DNA of 64,000 bases from an uncultured SAR116 cluster alpha proteobacterium (GCA_902622875.1 CACNRW010000009.1:1-64000), one strand, 5' to 3'; shown: positions 1-9,405, counted from the stretch's first letter. Numbers and translations: made by a program. Notes: generated by a model not told the origin, from the sequence alone.

Positions 1-82
1 TTAAAACAAATAAAACTTTTTTAGGCAAATTACGTTTTTACTGGTTTAATTTTTTTGCAATAATCAGAGATTTAAATAAATA

Positions 83-655
83 ATGTCAAAAGGGCATAAG
101 GAAGAAAATATTATTTTTGACGGAGATGATTATCTTTTCAAACAATATTTACTTAACTGCAATTTTTATTTTGAGTATGGTGTTGGGGCATCAACTAATT
201 GGGTTTTAGAGAACACACAATCAAATATAATTTCTGTAGATACAGACAAGAAGTGGATAGATACCATTAATGTTTCAAATAAAAGTTCAAGGATAAAACT
301 AAATTGGATTAACTTAGGCGATTTAGAAAATTGGGGACGACCTAAATCATATGACTATAGAGAGCGTTTCATTGATTATATTAGTAATGTTTGGAATTTT
401 AAACAAAAAGCCGACGTAGTTCTCATTGATGGTCGTTTCAGAGTTGCTTGTTTTCTTTATAGTTTAATCAATGCAAAAACTAATAGCATAATAATCTTTG
501 ATGATTATAATAATAGACCTTATTATCATATTATTGAAGAAATTATTCCTATTTATAAGACTTGTGGACGCCAAGCTCTTTTTAAAGTACCAAAGAATTT
601 AAATCATACTTTAGCAAACAACATGCTTAATAAATTTATATATGTTTTCGATTAA
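83..655 (+). CDS. Putative class I SAM-dependent methyltransferase-like protein
   Basis: A 190-residue protein of unknown specific role. A glycine-rich motif (GVGAST, residues 33-38) follows a beta-strand-like stretch, an acidic residue (D52) ends the next strand, and an LIDGR motif lies near 115-118. This is the layout of a Rossmann-type methyltransferase, but no substrate can be named. The protein is soluble, with no signal peptide or membrane segment. It is convergent with lptD, with only 4 bases between the stops. No clear Shine-Dalgarno precedes the ATG, so the start is uncertain. Similar small proteins are often found near surface-polysaccharide genes, but that link is an inference here. 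Confidence 0.6.
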   Translation: MSKGHKEENIIFDGDDYLFKQYLLNCNFYFEYGVGASTNWVLENTQSNIISVDTDKKWIDTINVSNKSSRIKLNWINLGDLENWGRPKSYDYRERFIDYISNVWNFKQKADVVLIDGRFRVACFLYSLINAKTNSIIIFDDYNNRPYYHIIEEIIPIYKTCGRQALFKVPKNLNHTLANNMLNKFIYVFD

Positions 656-659
656 TTTC

Positions 660-2804
660 TCATAGTGGCCAATCATATGTACCTAAATTTCTAAAATTAA
701 AGGTTAAATAAATAGAATCTTCTGGAACCAAGTCTCTATCTACGATCCTACTTGTACTTTTGTATTTAAACAAAATAGTTAGACAGTTTCCAAAAGCAAA
801 GCCAGTATCTTTATACTCTAACCCTAAATTTTCTGAAACTAGTTCTTCTTTATTATTATTTAAATCATATGTTCTTGAGTAACTAGTTTTCCAGTTTGAA
901 AAATTTTTAGATAACTCCAATTTTAATTCCTCTCGATCGACTTTGTTAGAAATAAATCCTCCATCAACTGATCTATGTTTAGCTAAGTAGTTCCATCCTT
1001 CAAAGAAACCGCTATAACTAAATTCTGACATGTCTGATTTTAAATTATGGTGATCATATAAAGAAAACCATGAAAATTTATTTTTCTCACTTAGATTCCA
1101 GTCCATTGAGTTGATAATATGGGATTGTCTATCTTCATTGGGTAAGGTTAGATTTTTTTGAGTACCACTAACTTTTTGACTTTGTCCCATAAAAAAACTT
1201 AGATCGCCTAAGTTTTCAGTCATAATGAGCGAGGTTATGCCAACATTAATTCTATCATTTTTTTGAACATTATCTCTTCCTTGGTATTGATTATTTAAAA
1301 ATAAATTTGCTTGATCTAATCTGAATTCTTTGGAATCTCTATTTGGAATTTCTTCGGTTCTATCAGAAGAAAAAACAGAACTAAACTGAATTTTAGGTTC
1401 TATAATAAAGTGAGACACTTCATTAATAAATCCATATTGATTACTCGCAGCAATAGAAAATCCTGAAGATATTCTGTCAACGTATCTGTTATCATTACTA
1501 TCAGATGAAGGTCTTCCTTGTATTGAATATAAGTCTATGCCTAAATTCGTTTCTGCTTCCAAAGAGATATTCGTAAGATCTAATTTTTTACTAATTTTTC
1601 CAATTCCAGACCATCTTTTAATATCATAACCTTCGTCATTATAGATTGAATGAGCCTTGAATTTAATATCGTAATTATATTTTTTGTTACTATTAAAAAT
1701 GTGATGTGATATTGAAGGAGCTAATATAGGTTCGTTATTGCTACTTTTCTCGTCGAGATTCTGAATATTATATATTTCAATAAACGAAATAGAGTTTTCG
1801 CTATTTTTCTCTAACTCCAAATAAGTTTTATACTTTGAATCTCCATCAAATCCATATCTTCTCATGAAAGTATCCTGATCTGCATACTTAGCCTCGAGGT
1901 TCATGGTCCAATTATATTTCAAGTTAGATGATGCCTTTAAATTAATACCAAATACATTGTCTCCTTTAGATTTGTTTGTATCAAGATTTCCTTTATAAAT
2001 ATTTGTTTCCAGCAATGAATTTTCATACTGCTTTCTAATATTCAATTGGTCAGCATGTCCAGTTTTTCCATTTTGGTGAGATGTAAATGTCATGTCCCAG
2101 GTAGGATCATTTTCAGGAGCATAATAATATGGAATTTTAAGATTAAATCTATTTTGTTTTGAGTAGCCATAAACAGGTGTTAAAAAACCCGAACGTCTTT
2201 TTACAGTCCAATCTGCAAAACTTAAATATGGAACATAATAAATAGGCAAAGAAAATATTTTCATTACAGCATTTTTAATGTAAATAGTTTGTGTTTTTGG
2301 ATCATGTTTAATTTGTTTAGATTCTATTCTCCAAATTGGTGTTTCATTTTTTTTAAAGTCACATTCACAAGCAGTATATTTTCCTTCATAAAAAAAACTT
2401 TCTCCAAAATCATTTTTATCCAATTTCTTAGCACTAATAGTTGATTTATCTGCCAACTTACCAAAAAGCGGTATGGCGATAACTGATTTAAATTCATTCT
2501 TTAAAACTGCTTTATCTGTTTCAAAGACAGAACCATCTTTTTCTGTTAATCTAACATTACCAATAGCGGTAGCCTTATCGGAAGTTTGGTCATATATGAC
2601 TTTGTCAGCTTCAATTTTCCTAGTGTCACTTACTATTAGAACATTACCTGATGCAGTCACAATTTTATTTTTTTCATCTACTTTGACACTATCACTTGTG
2701 AATTTAATATCATCATTAGCTGATGATATATTTTTATTAGTATCTGCAAATATTTCTCCCGGGAGAAAGAAAATCAAAACAAAAAGTATTTTTGAAAATT
2801 TCAT
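660..2804 (-). CDS. lptD: LPS-assembly protein LptD
   Basis: Outer-membrane component of the Lpt machine that places lipopolysaccharide in the outer leaflet. A signal peptide (residues 1-20, ending IFA) is followed by an OstA/LptA-like jellyroll with repeated GNV-type strands (about 35-130), then a long beta-barrel region ending in an aromatic-rich C-terminus (YDWPL). Two cysteines near residue 148 (ACEC) and one in the C-terminal barrel (FGNC) could form the disulfides typical of LptD. The length (714) suits the alphaproteobacterial family. The ATG is preceded by AAGG seven bases upstream. The usual partners surA, pdxA and ksgA are not adjacent, so the gene stands alone here. Confidence 0.9.
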   Translation of the reverse strand: MKFSKILFVLIFFLPGEIFADTNKNISSANDDIKFTSDSVKVDEKNKIVTASGNVLIVSDTRKIEADKVIYDQTSDKATAIGNVRLTEKDGSVFETDKAVLKNEFKSVIAIPLFGKLADKSTISAKKLDKNDFGESFFYEGKYTACECDFKKNETPIWRIESKQIKHDPKTQTIYIKNAVMKIFSLPIYYVPYLSFADWTVKRRSGFLTPVYGYSKQNRFNLKIPYYYAPENDPTWDMTFTSHQNGKTGHADQLNIRKQYENSLLETNIYKGNLDTNKSKGDNVFGINLKASSNLKYNWTMNLEAKYADQDTFMRRYGFDGDSKYKTYLELEKNSENSISFIEIYNIQNLDEKSSNNEPILAPSISHHIFNSNKKYNYDIKFKAHSIYNDEGYDIKRWSGIGKISKKLDLTNISLEAETNLGIDLYSIQGRPSSDSNDNRYVDRISSGFSIAASNQYGFINEVSHFIIEPKIQFSSVFSSDRTEEIPNRDSKEFRLDQANLFLNNQYQGRDNVQKNDRINVGITSLIMTENLGDLSFFMGQSQKVSGTQKNLTLPNEDRQSHIINSMDWNLSEKNKFSWFSLYDHHNLKSDMSEFSYSGFFEGWNYLAKHRSVDGGFISNKVDREELKLELSKNFSNWKTSYSRTYDLNNNKEELVSENLGLEYKDTGFAFGNCLTILFKYKSTSRIVDRDLVPEDSIYLTFNFRNLGTYDWPL

Positions 2805-2861
2805 TTTTTACCTTTTTATACTTAAAAAAAATTATTAAATCTTAAATCAAATTATTATACT

Positions 2862-4319
2862 TTAAAACAAAACTTTACCGGGGTTCATTATTCCTTTTGG
2901 GTCTAGTTGACTTTTGATAATTTTCATAAGTGAATAAGCAACATCATTCTTATGAAATTTTAGGTTATTTTTTTTTAATTGACCAATTCCATGCTCAGCA
3001 GAAAAAGATCCATTATATTTATGGACAATTTCATAAAGGTTGTTAGTTAAATTAACACTTTTACCTTTAAATCCGTCAGGTAATGATCCATTCCCAAAAA
3101 TATTATAATGTAGATTACCATCACCTAAATGTCCAAAAAAAATAGTCTTTAATTCAGGTAAAAATTTAGAAATCATATTTTGTGCATCTTTGTGGAAATC
3201 GTCGATAGATTCAACAGGTAGAGAAATATCATGTTTTAAACACTTAATTAAGTTTGATTTTTCAAGTTCTTTTTTTTCAGATTCAGCAGCAGCTTCTCTG
3301 ATTGACCATAACGATTTACTTTGATTTTCATTTTTACAAATAGTTGCATCAGATATTATGTTTTTCTCAAAACATTCTTCAAGAACGTTCTCAATTGTTT
3401 TAATTGTCCGGATTTCACCTTTTTCGTTTGGAAAAATGTCATCCTTAGAATAACTAGAAATATCTATCAAGACACCCATCTGAGGAGTGTTTTCCAAAGG
3501 CATCCTAATTTTCTCAATATTATTTCTAGCAACTTGCCAAAAAACTTTTGGCATAAGCTCAAATGACTCTATTCTATCTGGAAAATAAGACTTGAAAACA
3601 TTTAGCAATTCTATAGCGTTCGATATTTTATTTGCCTCTACAAATAATGTAGAGATCATTTTCGGTAATTGAAAAAGTTTCAGAGTTGCTGCAGTAATTA
3701 CCCCAAGGGTACCTTCAGCTCCTATAAAAATATTTTTTAAGTCGTATCCAGTATTATCTTTCTTGAGTTCTGAAAGTAAATCCATTACTTTGCCATCTGG
3801 CAAAACCACCTCTAAGCCAAGACATAGTTCTCTTGTGTTGCCATATTTCAAAACATTAATGCCACCGGCATTTGTTGATAAATTGCCACCGATCATGCAC
3901 GACCCTTGCGCACCTAAACTTAGTGGGAAAAACAAATTTTCGTTTTCTACTATATTGTGTATTTGAGATAATACCAAGCCTGACTCTACAGTAATAGTTT
4001 GAGCAGCTTTATTAAATTGTCGAACATTATTCATTTTCTCTAACGAAATTATTATAGATTTTCCGCTTTCGTCTGGAGTTGCTGCCCCACAAAGGCTTGT
4101 ATTTCCTCCTTGAGGAACAACGGCAACATTGTTTTTATGGGCATATCTTAAGATGGATGAAACTTCTTGTGTGTTTATAGGTTTTAATACAGCTGCAGCC
4201 TGTCCTTTATAATGTCCTCGCCAGTCATTTACATATTTGTAATGTTCATCTTTATTAAATATAGGAGGGTTTTTTAGATTGAGTGTTCTGAGATCAATAT
4301 CTAAAAGTGTTTGTTGCAT
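2862..4319 (-). CDS. FAD-linked oxidase, GlcD / D-lactate dehydrogenase family
   Basis: Flavoenzyme that oxidises a 2-hydroxy acid such as D-lactate, glycolate or D-2-hydroxyglutarate. The N-terminal PCMH-type FAD-binding domain carries PQGGNTSLCG (69-78) and GGNLSTNAGG (144-153). The C-terminal FAD-oxidase domain carries HLGDGNLHYN and SAEHGIGQLKK, the conserved histidine motifs of the GlcD/Dld group. It has 485 residues and no signal peptide. AGGA lies seven bases before the ATG. It is 7 bases downstream of the CysQ-Sua5 gene on the same strand and probably cotranscribed with it and the DNA glycosylase. The substrate cannot be decided from sequence alone. Confidence 0.85.
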   Translation of the reverse strand: MQQTLLDIDLRTLNLKNPPIFNKDEHYKYVNDWRGHYKGQAAAVLKPINTQEVSSILRYAHKNNVAVVPQGGNTSLCGAATPDESGKSIIISLEKMNNVRQFNKAAQTITVESGLVLSQIHNIVENENLFFPLSLGAQGSCMIGGNLSTNAGGINVLKYGNTRELCLGLEVVLPDGKVMDLLSELKKDNTGYDLKNIFIGAEGTLGVITAATLKLFQLPKMISTLFVEANKISNAIELLNVFKSYFPDRIESFELMPKVFWQVARNNIEKIRMPLENTPQMGVLIDISSYSKDDIFPNEKGEIRTIKTIENVLEECFEKNIISDATICKNENQSKSLWSIREAAAESEKKELEKSNLIKCLKHDISLPVESIDDFHKDAQNMISKFLPELKTIFFGHLGDGNLHYNIFGNGSLPDGFKGKSVNLTNNLYEIVHKYNGSFSAEHGIGQLKKNNLKFHKNDVAYSLMKIIKSQLDPKGIMNPGKVLF

Positions 4320-4326
4320 TTTTTTC

Positions 4327-6123
4327 CTAATTAATGTGTTCTGTTTTATAAGAAGCTCTTTTCAAGCGGTCATTTATAGCAATTCCAACTCCTTTGTTAG
4401 GTATTGGCATTACTTGAATATTTTCAACTCCACATGTGTCTAGGTAACGTAATCCTGAAAATAGTAAATAACATGCTTGTATTAAATTTTTGTTAGGACT
4501 TAAATTAAACATATTTTGTTTTTTCTGCAATGACTTTGGAATCTTTCCAAAAATTAACCATCCACTATTTTTCATATTTGAACTCTGATTTAAATAGACA
4601 TTAGCACTTGGTGAGTAGTGACTTTTTAATAGTCCAGGGGAAATTATTTCTTCGTTGCTTTTAAGATCTAACACATTAGTTTTTAGAACATCAAAAATCA
4701 TCTCAGTAGTTATATAACCATGTCTTAGAATAATAGGGTTTTCTCCACGACAATCAACCACAGTAGATTCAATGCCAATTTCACAGGAGCCATAATCAAT
4801 TATCTTAGAAAGTTTCCAACCACTACCTTGAAATTTTGGGCCAAAATCATCAATAACATGTCTAGCCGTTGTTGGACTTACGCCACCAGACTTGTTTGCG
4901 CTAGGAGCTAAAATAGGAATTTTCACTCTTTCAAGTAAGTCTAGTGCTACAGGGTGAGATGGAACTCTTATCCCAAGACTACTGCTACCTTGTGATAATA
5001 TATTTGATATATTATTATTTTTTTTTGTTTGTAATATTATAGTTAGTGGACCTGGCCAAAATTTATTGGTTAATTTATGTGCAATACTTGTGAATTGAAC
5101 AAATTTTTCAGCTTCGTTTTTACTAAAAGTGTGTGCGATCAAAGGATTGTTAAATGGACGATCTTTAGCTGAATAGACACTCTTAATAGCTTTTTTACTA
5201 TTTCCTATTGCCCCAATCCCATAAACGGTCTCAGTTGGGAAAGCTACAAGTTCTTTTTTATTTAAAGCCTTTACCCCGAAATTTAAATCTATATTATACT
5301 TTTCATTATAAGTATTACTCAGATTCAATAAAAATTTACACGGTAAATTATCAGTAAGGCCATGTGCTAAGAAATTTTTATTTTTAAAATTTTCTTTACC
5401 GTATCTCATTTCAAAACCTGAATTGGAAATAACGTTCCCGCCGGCTGCTTTCAGAATACTATGCCCGGCAGCAATATCCCACTCCATTGTTGGAGAAGTA
5501 CGAGGATAAAAATCTACTTTGCCTTCAGCTAAATAACAAAACTTTATACTAGAGCCAATATCTCGATCTGAAACAGGATTAACAACAGAAATCCATTTTT
5601 CTAATTCTATTGATCTGTGATTAGAGCTACTCAAAATTTTTATATTATTATAATCAATTTGATTACATTGTATAGGCTGAGAACTTTCAAGATCTTGGTC
5701 TTTTTCTAATTTCCATGCCTTACCTTTGAAGTTATACCAAATATTATCAGTGTAAGGCTGTGATATGATTCCAAATATAGGGGAATTACTTTTTATAAGA
5801 GCAAAATTTACAGTGAAATTTGGCTTGTTATTTATGAACTCTTTGGTACCATCAATTGGATCAATTAACCAAAAAATATTATTGTTTTGGAAGAATTTTT
5901 GAGATCTCTCAAATTCTTCACTAACAATTTTTACTTTTGGAAAAAGTTTTTTTATCCCATTAACGGCTATTTTATTAACTTCAAGATCTGCTTGAGTAAG
6001 TGGAGAGTTGTCATTTTTGTACTTTATCTGATTAACACTAAGATTTTGAAAATGCAACATTGCACATTTATTACATTTCCTTGCTAAATCAATTAAGTGA
6101 AAAAGTTTTTTTGAATTTATCAT
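4327..6123 (-). CDS. Fusion: CysQ-type inositol-phosphatase-family enzyme plus Sua5/YrdC threonylcarbamoyl-AMP synthase
   Basis: One uninterrupted 598-residue reading frame joins two enzymes. Residues 1-260 are an IMPase-superfamily phosphatase of CysQ type: SEE at 68-70, DPIDGT at 88-93, WDIAAG at 215-220. CysQ hydrolyses 3'-phosphoadenosine 5'-phosphate. Residues from about 281 to the end are a long-form Sua5: PTETVYGIGA at 296-305, SAKDRP at 318-323, and the SPGLLKSHYSP linker at 495-505 before the C-terminal Sua5 domain. Sua5 makes threonylcarbamoyl-AMP for tRNA t6A37. All key motifs of both halves are present. The join lies near base 5300, and no in-frame methionine lies between about residue 240 and the Sua5 motif. 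The start overlaps the glycosylase stop by 4 bases (ATGA), which suggests coupling. Confidence 0.88.
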   Translation of the reverse strand: MINSKKLFHLIDLARKCNKCAMLHFQNLSVNQIKYKNDNSPLTQADLEVNKIAVNGIKKLFPKVKIVSEEFERSQKFFQNNNIFWLIDPIDGTKEFINNKPNFTVNFALIKSNSPIFGIISQPYTDNIWYNFKGKAWKLEKDQDLESSQPIQCNQIDYNNIKILSSSNHRSIELEKWISVVNPVSDRDIGSSIKFCYLAEGKVDFYPRTSPTMEWDIAAGHSILKAAGGNVISNSGFEMRYGKENFKNKNFLAHGLTDNLPCKFLLNLSNTYNEKYNIDLNFGVKALNKKELVAFPTETVYGIGAIGNSKKAIKSVYSAKDRPFNNPLIAHTFSKNEAEKFVQFTSIAHKLTNKFWPGPLTIILQTKKNNNISNILSQGSSSLGIRVPSHPVALDLLERVKIPILAPSANKSGGVSPTTARHVIDDFGPKFQGSGWKLSKIIDYGSCEIGIESTVVDCRGENPIILRHGYITTEMIFDVLKTNVLDLKSNEEIISPGLLKSHYSPSANVYLNQSSNMKNSGWLIFGKIPKSLQKKQNMFNLSPNKNLIQACYLLFSGLRYLDTCGVENIQVMPIPNKGVGIAINDRLKRASYKTEHIN

Positions 6124-6758
6124 AATTTAAAGTCTTTTTTTTCTTTTTTTACTTTATTGTAAAAGTGCCATAAAAATAGAGCTGCGGCACCTCTGTAAGG
6201 TTCCCACATCCCTCCAATTTTTTCCATCTCTATTTCACTTGGTCTGGTTTTCAAATCTTTTAATAGTTTGACAGCTTCTTGCAGGGCTAAGTCAGCAGAT
6301 GGCCAAGCGTTTGTATCTTGTAGAGCAAATATTTTATAATTATTAATTGTCCAATGTCCAATTCCTTTAATTTTTATCAATAAATTTGTAACTTCATCAC
6401 TTTTTTGTTTATTGAGATAATCAAAATTGATTTCATTTTTAATTACTAGTGTTGCTAAATTTTTTAGATAAAATGATTTTTGAGAAGATAATCCATAAAG
6501 CTTTAATTGTTCTATGCTGGCCTCAGACATCTTCTTTTCATTTAACATACCATCTTTTTTTAGTTTATCGCTCAGAGATTTTGCTACACTAGTTGAAATT
6601 TGTTGTCCAATTATAATCTTAGCAAGGCTCTCAAAACCTTCCTTGATTGTACGATTAAGGGGTAAACCAAATTGTTCAAATACTTTTTTAAAGCTTTCGT
6701 CAATTTTAATGATATGGTAAAATGAATTGTTCATATTGGTATTCCATCTTAAATTCAT
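6120..6758 (-). CDS. alkA: DNA-3-methyladenine glycosylase II (AlkA family)
   Basis: Base-excision repair glycosylase of the HhH-GPD superfamily that removes alkylated purines. The helix-hairpin-helix reads IKGIGHWT (about 130-137) and the catalytic aspartate is D156 in WPSADLALQ. There is no Fe-S cysteine cluster, which separates it from Nth/MutY. The length (212) matches short alphaproteobacterial AlkA proteins, which lack the N-terminal E. coli domain. AAGG lies seven bases before the ATG. Its stop overlaps the start of the CysQ-Sua5 gene by 4 bases, and it is the first gene of a likely three-gene unit. It is divergent from the cytochrome b561 gene, with about 40 bases between starts. Confidence 0.88.
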   Translation of the reverse strand: MNLRWNTNMNNSFYHIIKIDESFKKVFEQFGLPLNRTIKEGFESLAKIIIGQQISTSVAKSLSDKLKKDGMLNEKKMSEASIEQLKLYGLSSQKSFYLKNLATLVIKNEINFDYLNKQKSDEVTNLLIKIKGIGHWTINNYKIFALQDTNAWPSADLALQEAVKLLKDLKTRPSEIEMEKIGGMWEPYRGAAALFLWHFYNKVKKEKKDFKL

Positions 6759-6798
6759 TCTTTACCTTTCAATTTAATTTTAGGCTCTGACTATATAA

Positions 6799-7458
6799 AT
6801 GTATGAAGCAGATCAAGATAAAAATAATTTAGTTAAAGTTTGGGATCTTTCTTTAAGAGTATTCCACTTTATTCTAATAATTCTTATATCAGGATCTTAT
6901 ATCACAGCTAAATTAGATATGTTAAATATACACCAATATTTTGGTGTTTCTCTTTTAGGTTTAATCTTTTTTAGAATTTTATGGGGATTTATTGGAAGTT
7001 ACTATTCAAAATTCGAAAGCTTTAATATATCTATAAAAGGAGCATTGACGCAGTTTTCAAAAAAAAATTATAATAAATCAATAAGAACGGAACTTGGTAG
7101 TTTTTCAACTTTAACTTTTATAATTGTCCTAATTGCATTATCCATTTCAGGGTTGTTTTCAAGCGATGACGTTTTATACGATGCACCACTTGCTCATTTG
7201 GCTTCTAACTATGTATATTTCTGGACAGATATTCATAATTTACTTCACTTTTTTTTATATTTTTTGGTGGGAATACATATTTTGGCTATTTTATACTATC
7301 AAATTATAAAAAAACATAAAATTATACAAAGAATGACTGATGGATATACAAGAATAAATCAAAAAAGTGTGAAACCCATAAATGAGAAATCATCAAAAGG
7401 TATACTGTTAATATTTATTTTTATTATAACACCAATTTTAATTTTGAGTTCTTTTTAA
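6799..7458 (+). CDS. Cytochrome b561 family membrane protein
   Basis: A 219-residue integral membrane haem protein with four or five hydrophobic helices (about 16-35, 45-65, 100-122, 140-165, 200-218). Histidines in the first helix (RVFHF), near the second (IHQYFG) and in a pair near HNLLHFF/GIHIL suit bis-His b-haem ligation, as in the b-type subunits of Ni-Fe hydrogenases and the CybB group. It probably shuttles electrons to or from quinone in the cytoplasmic membrane, but no partner (hydrogenase, cytochrome c) is next to it. It is convergent with the GlcG-like gene. Confidence 0.78.
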   Translation: MYEADQDKNNLVKVWDLSLRVFHFILIILISGSYITAKLDMLNIHQYFGVSLLGLIFFRILWGFIGSYYSKFESFNISIKGALTQFSKKNYNKSIRTELGSFSTLTFIIVLIALSISGLFSSDDVLYDAPLAHLASNYVYFWTDIHNLLHFFLYFLVGIHILAILYYQIIKKHKIIQRMTDGYTRINQKSVKPINEKSSKGILLIFIFIITPILILSSF

Positions 7459-7463
7459 ATACT

Positions 7464-7910
7464 TTATCCTATATCTGCTTTGTATCCCACTGACTCAATT
7501 CCAGAAACTGCTGCAATTTCGTCATTATCTGATGTATCACCAGAAACTCCTAGAGATCCTACAACGTTATTATTTTTGTCTCTTATTAACACACCTCCTG
7601 GAACAGGAACTAAAGCCCCATTTGTAAGAACATTCAAACAATTTACAAAATAAGCTTGTTGTTCTGCTCTATTAAACAATGCTCTTGAACCCATGCCCAT
7701 CTGATATGCACCATTAGCCTTTCCATGAGCTATTTGAAAACGTAAACTACTTATTCCATCTTCACCAGAACATGCCTTTATTGCACCTCGATGATCTAAA
7801 AGAACAACCATAATAGGATTAATTTTTATTTCTCTTGCTTTACTGATTGCATTTTTGACGATTAGATTTGCTTTTTCTAATGTGATTTGCTCCAAAACAA
7901 TATTAGACAC
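7464..7910 (-). CDS. GlcG/HbpS-family (haem-binding-like) protein
   Basis: A 148-residue single-domain protein of the GlcG/HbpS (DUF336) fold. It shows the family layout: an N-terminal helix, VVLLDHRGAI, and a C-terminal VPVPGGVLI...GSLGVSGDT region. Family members include the haem-binding HbpS and proteins linked to glycolate or propanediol loci; their biochemical role is often unclear. It has no signal peptide, so it is cytoplasmic. The start is GTG, supported by GGAG eight bases upstream; the nearby ATG at 7923 is out of frame. A GlcD-like oxidase lies 3.1 kb away on the same strand, but a functional link is only inferred. Confidence 0.82.
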   Translation of the reverse strand: MSNIVLEQITLEKANLIVKNAISKAREIKINPIMVVLLDHRGAIKACSGEDGISSLRFQIAHGKANGAYQMGMGSRALFNRAEQQAYFVNCLNVLTNGALVPVPGGVLIRDKNNNVVGSLGVSGDTSDNDEIAAVSGIESVGYKADIG

Positions 7911-8022
7911 TGTAAAACTCCATTTTAAAAACTTTAGTATTCAATAATATAATATTAACGTATATTCTAATTTGATTGATTTGTGTTATTTTTTTTTAAA
8001 TTTTCGGAATAAATGGAATATA

Positions 8023-9033
8023 ATGTGTCAAAAATTAGATTATCAAGATTTCTTAAAGTCTAATGAAAAAAAAATTATAAATAATGATATTTATATTGTA
8101 GTTGCATTTTATAAATTTTTTGATGTAAGCAATCTTATTGATTTACAAACCTTATTGAATTCAATTCTATCTAGAACAGAGATTAAAGGTACTATTCTGT
8201 TAGCTAATGAAGGTATAAATGGAACTATTGCTGGCAAAAAAAATGAAATATCAGAAGCTTTAGAAAGTATTTGGAAGATTGAAAATTTAACTGATCTCAA
8301 ACCTAAATTTTCTTTGGCCCCAAAAAATCCATTCTTTAGGATGAAAATTAAATTTAAAAAAGAAATTGTAACTTTAGGAATAAAAGATATTTCACCAAAT
8401 TATATAGTAGGGAAATATATTGAACCTGAAAAATGGAATGAATTAATTTCAGATGAAAACCTATTGTTAATAGATACAAGAAATGATTATGAAGTATCTA
8501 TTGGGACTTTTGAGAACGCTTTAAACCCAAATATCAAAAACTTTAGAGAATTTCCAAAGTGGGTATCTGAAAACCTAATTAAAAAAGATCCTGAAATTAA
8601 AAATAAAAAAATTGCAATGTTTTGCACAGGTGGCATTAGATGCGAAAAGTCTACCTCATATTTAAAATCACTGGGCTTTAAAGATGTTTCTCATTTAGAA
8701 GGAGGTATATTAAAATATCTTGAAAAAATCCCTCAGAAACATAGTAAATGGAATGGTAGTTGTTTTGTTTTTGATTATAGAGTATCTGTTCAACACAATT
8801 TAAAATTAGGTAATTATGATATGTGTTTTGCTTGCAGAATGCCTGTTAATGAAGAGGATAAAAAGCATAAATTTTTTGTACAAGGTGAAAGTTGTCATTA
8901 CTGTTATAATGTTTCAAATAAAAAACAAAAACAAAAGTTTAAGGAACGTCAAAAACAAATTGAATTGTCAAAATTAAAAAATGAATCTCATATTGGTATT
9001 CCAAATATTAGGAACAAAAAAACTAAACTTTAA
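8023..9033 (+). CDS. trhO: tRNA uridine(34) hydroxylase TrhO (rhodanese-family, YceA)
   Basis: Rhodanese-domain protein that hydroxylates U34 of certain tRNAs during 5-methoxyuridine-type wobble modification. The N-terminal YceA domain carries LLANEGINGTI, and the central rhodanese domain carries the active cysteine in MFCTGGIRCEKST (C201 from this start). The C-terminal region has four or more cysteines (CFACRMP, CHYCYN) that look metal-binding, as in the family. The frame is open to 7972, but the ATG at 8023 gives 336 residues, close to the family length, so I chose it. The stop overlaps the convergent arsC-like gene by 4 bases. Confidence 0.88.
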   Translation: MCQKLDYQDFLKSNEKKIINNDIYIVVAFYKFFDVSNLIDLQTLLNSILSRTEIKGTILLANEGINGTIAGKKNEISEALESIWKIENLTDLKPKFSLAPKNPFFRMKIKFKKEIVTLGIKDISPNYIVGKYIEPEKWNELISDENLLLIDTRNDYEVSIGTFENALNPNIKNFREFPKWVSENLIKKDPEIKNKKIAMFCTGGIRCEKSTSYLKSLGFKDVSHLEGGILKYLEKIPQKHSKWNGSCFVFDYRVSVQHNLKLGNYDMCFACRMPVNEEDKKHKFFVQGESCHYCYNVSNKKQKQKFKERQKQIELSKLKNESHIGIPNIRNKKTKL

Positions 9034-9405
9034 TTAAATAAGGTGTTTACTATCTCAGGTGGTCGTCCAATTAATGATTTAACTAACATACCACCTTTGT
9101 ATTTAGTAATTAATGGTCTTTGTAATAAGATAGGATTTTCAATAATAAGTTTTTTAATTTTATTTTTATTTATTTCAATCTCGCTTACATTTAAATTTTT
9201 AAAAGTAATTTCATTTTTTCTTATTAAATTATTTTTTTTGGATATCTTTTGAATTTATTATTGATGATAGTTCATCTACATCAATACCAACTTCTAAATA
9301 TTTTATAATTTTGTAATTTTCAGTTTTCAACTTTAATAACTCAAAGGCTTTTCTTGATTTTGAACATCTTGAATTGTGGTATATTTGATAAAAGTTTTGT
9401 TTCAC
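9030..9405 (-). pseudogene. ArsC/Spx-family (arsenate reductase-like) gene with a frameshift at an A8 run
   Basis: Reading from a GTG at 9405 gives a typical ArsC N-terminus, with IYHNSRCSKSRKAF at residues 8-21 and redox cysteine C14, but this frame stops at 9229-9231. The ArsC C-terminus (LLQRPLITKYKGG, then IGRPPEIV) continues in the next frame to a stop at 9030-9032. Removing one base of the eight-A coding-strand run (plus-strand T 9232-9239) joins both into a normal 124-residue ArsC/YfgD-like protein. The GTG overlaps the stop of the upstream molybdopterin-binding gene (GTGA), which supports the start. The break may be a real mutation, a consensus error or slippage decoding. The fold is clear; arsenate as substrate is not established. 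Confidence 0.8.

Noticed and set aside
2473-2838. A 121-residue open frame opposite the lptD 5' end
   Set aside because: LptD on the other strand has a signal peptide and family motifs; this frame shows no family pattern and no Shine-Dalgarno.
7972-8022. A longer N-terminus for TrhO
   Set aside because: The extra 17 residues do not match the family; the ATG at 8023 gives the expected start.
9043-9252. A 69-residue open frame on the plus strand after trhO
   Set aside because: It is rich in Phe, Ile and Leu because it is antisense to the ArsC-like gene; the minus strand carries the recognisable protein.
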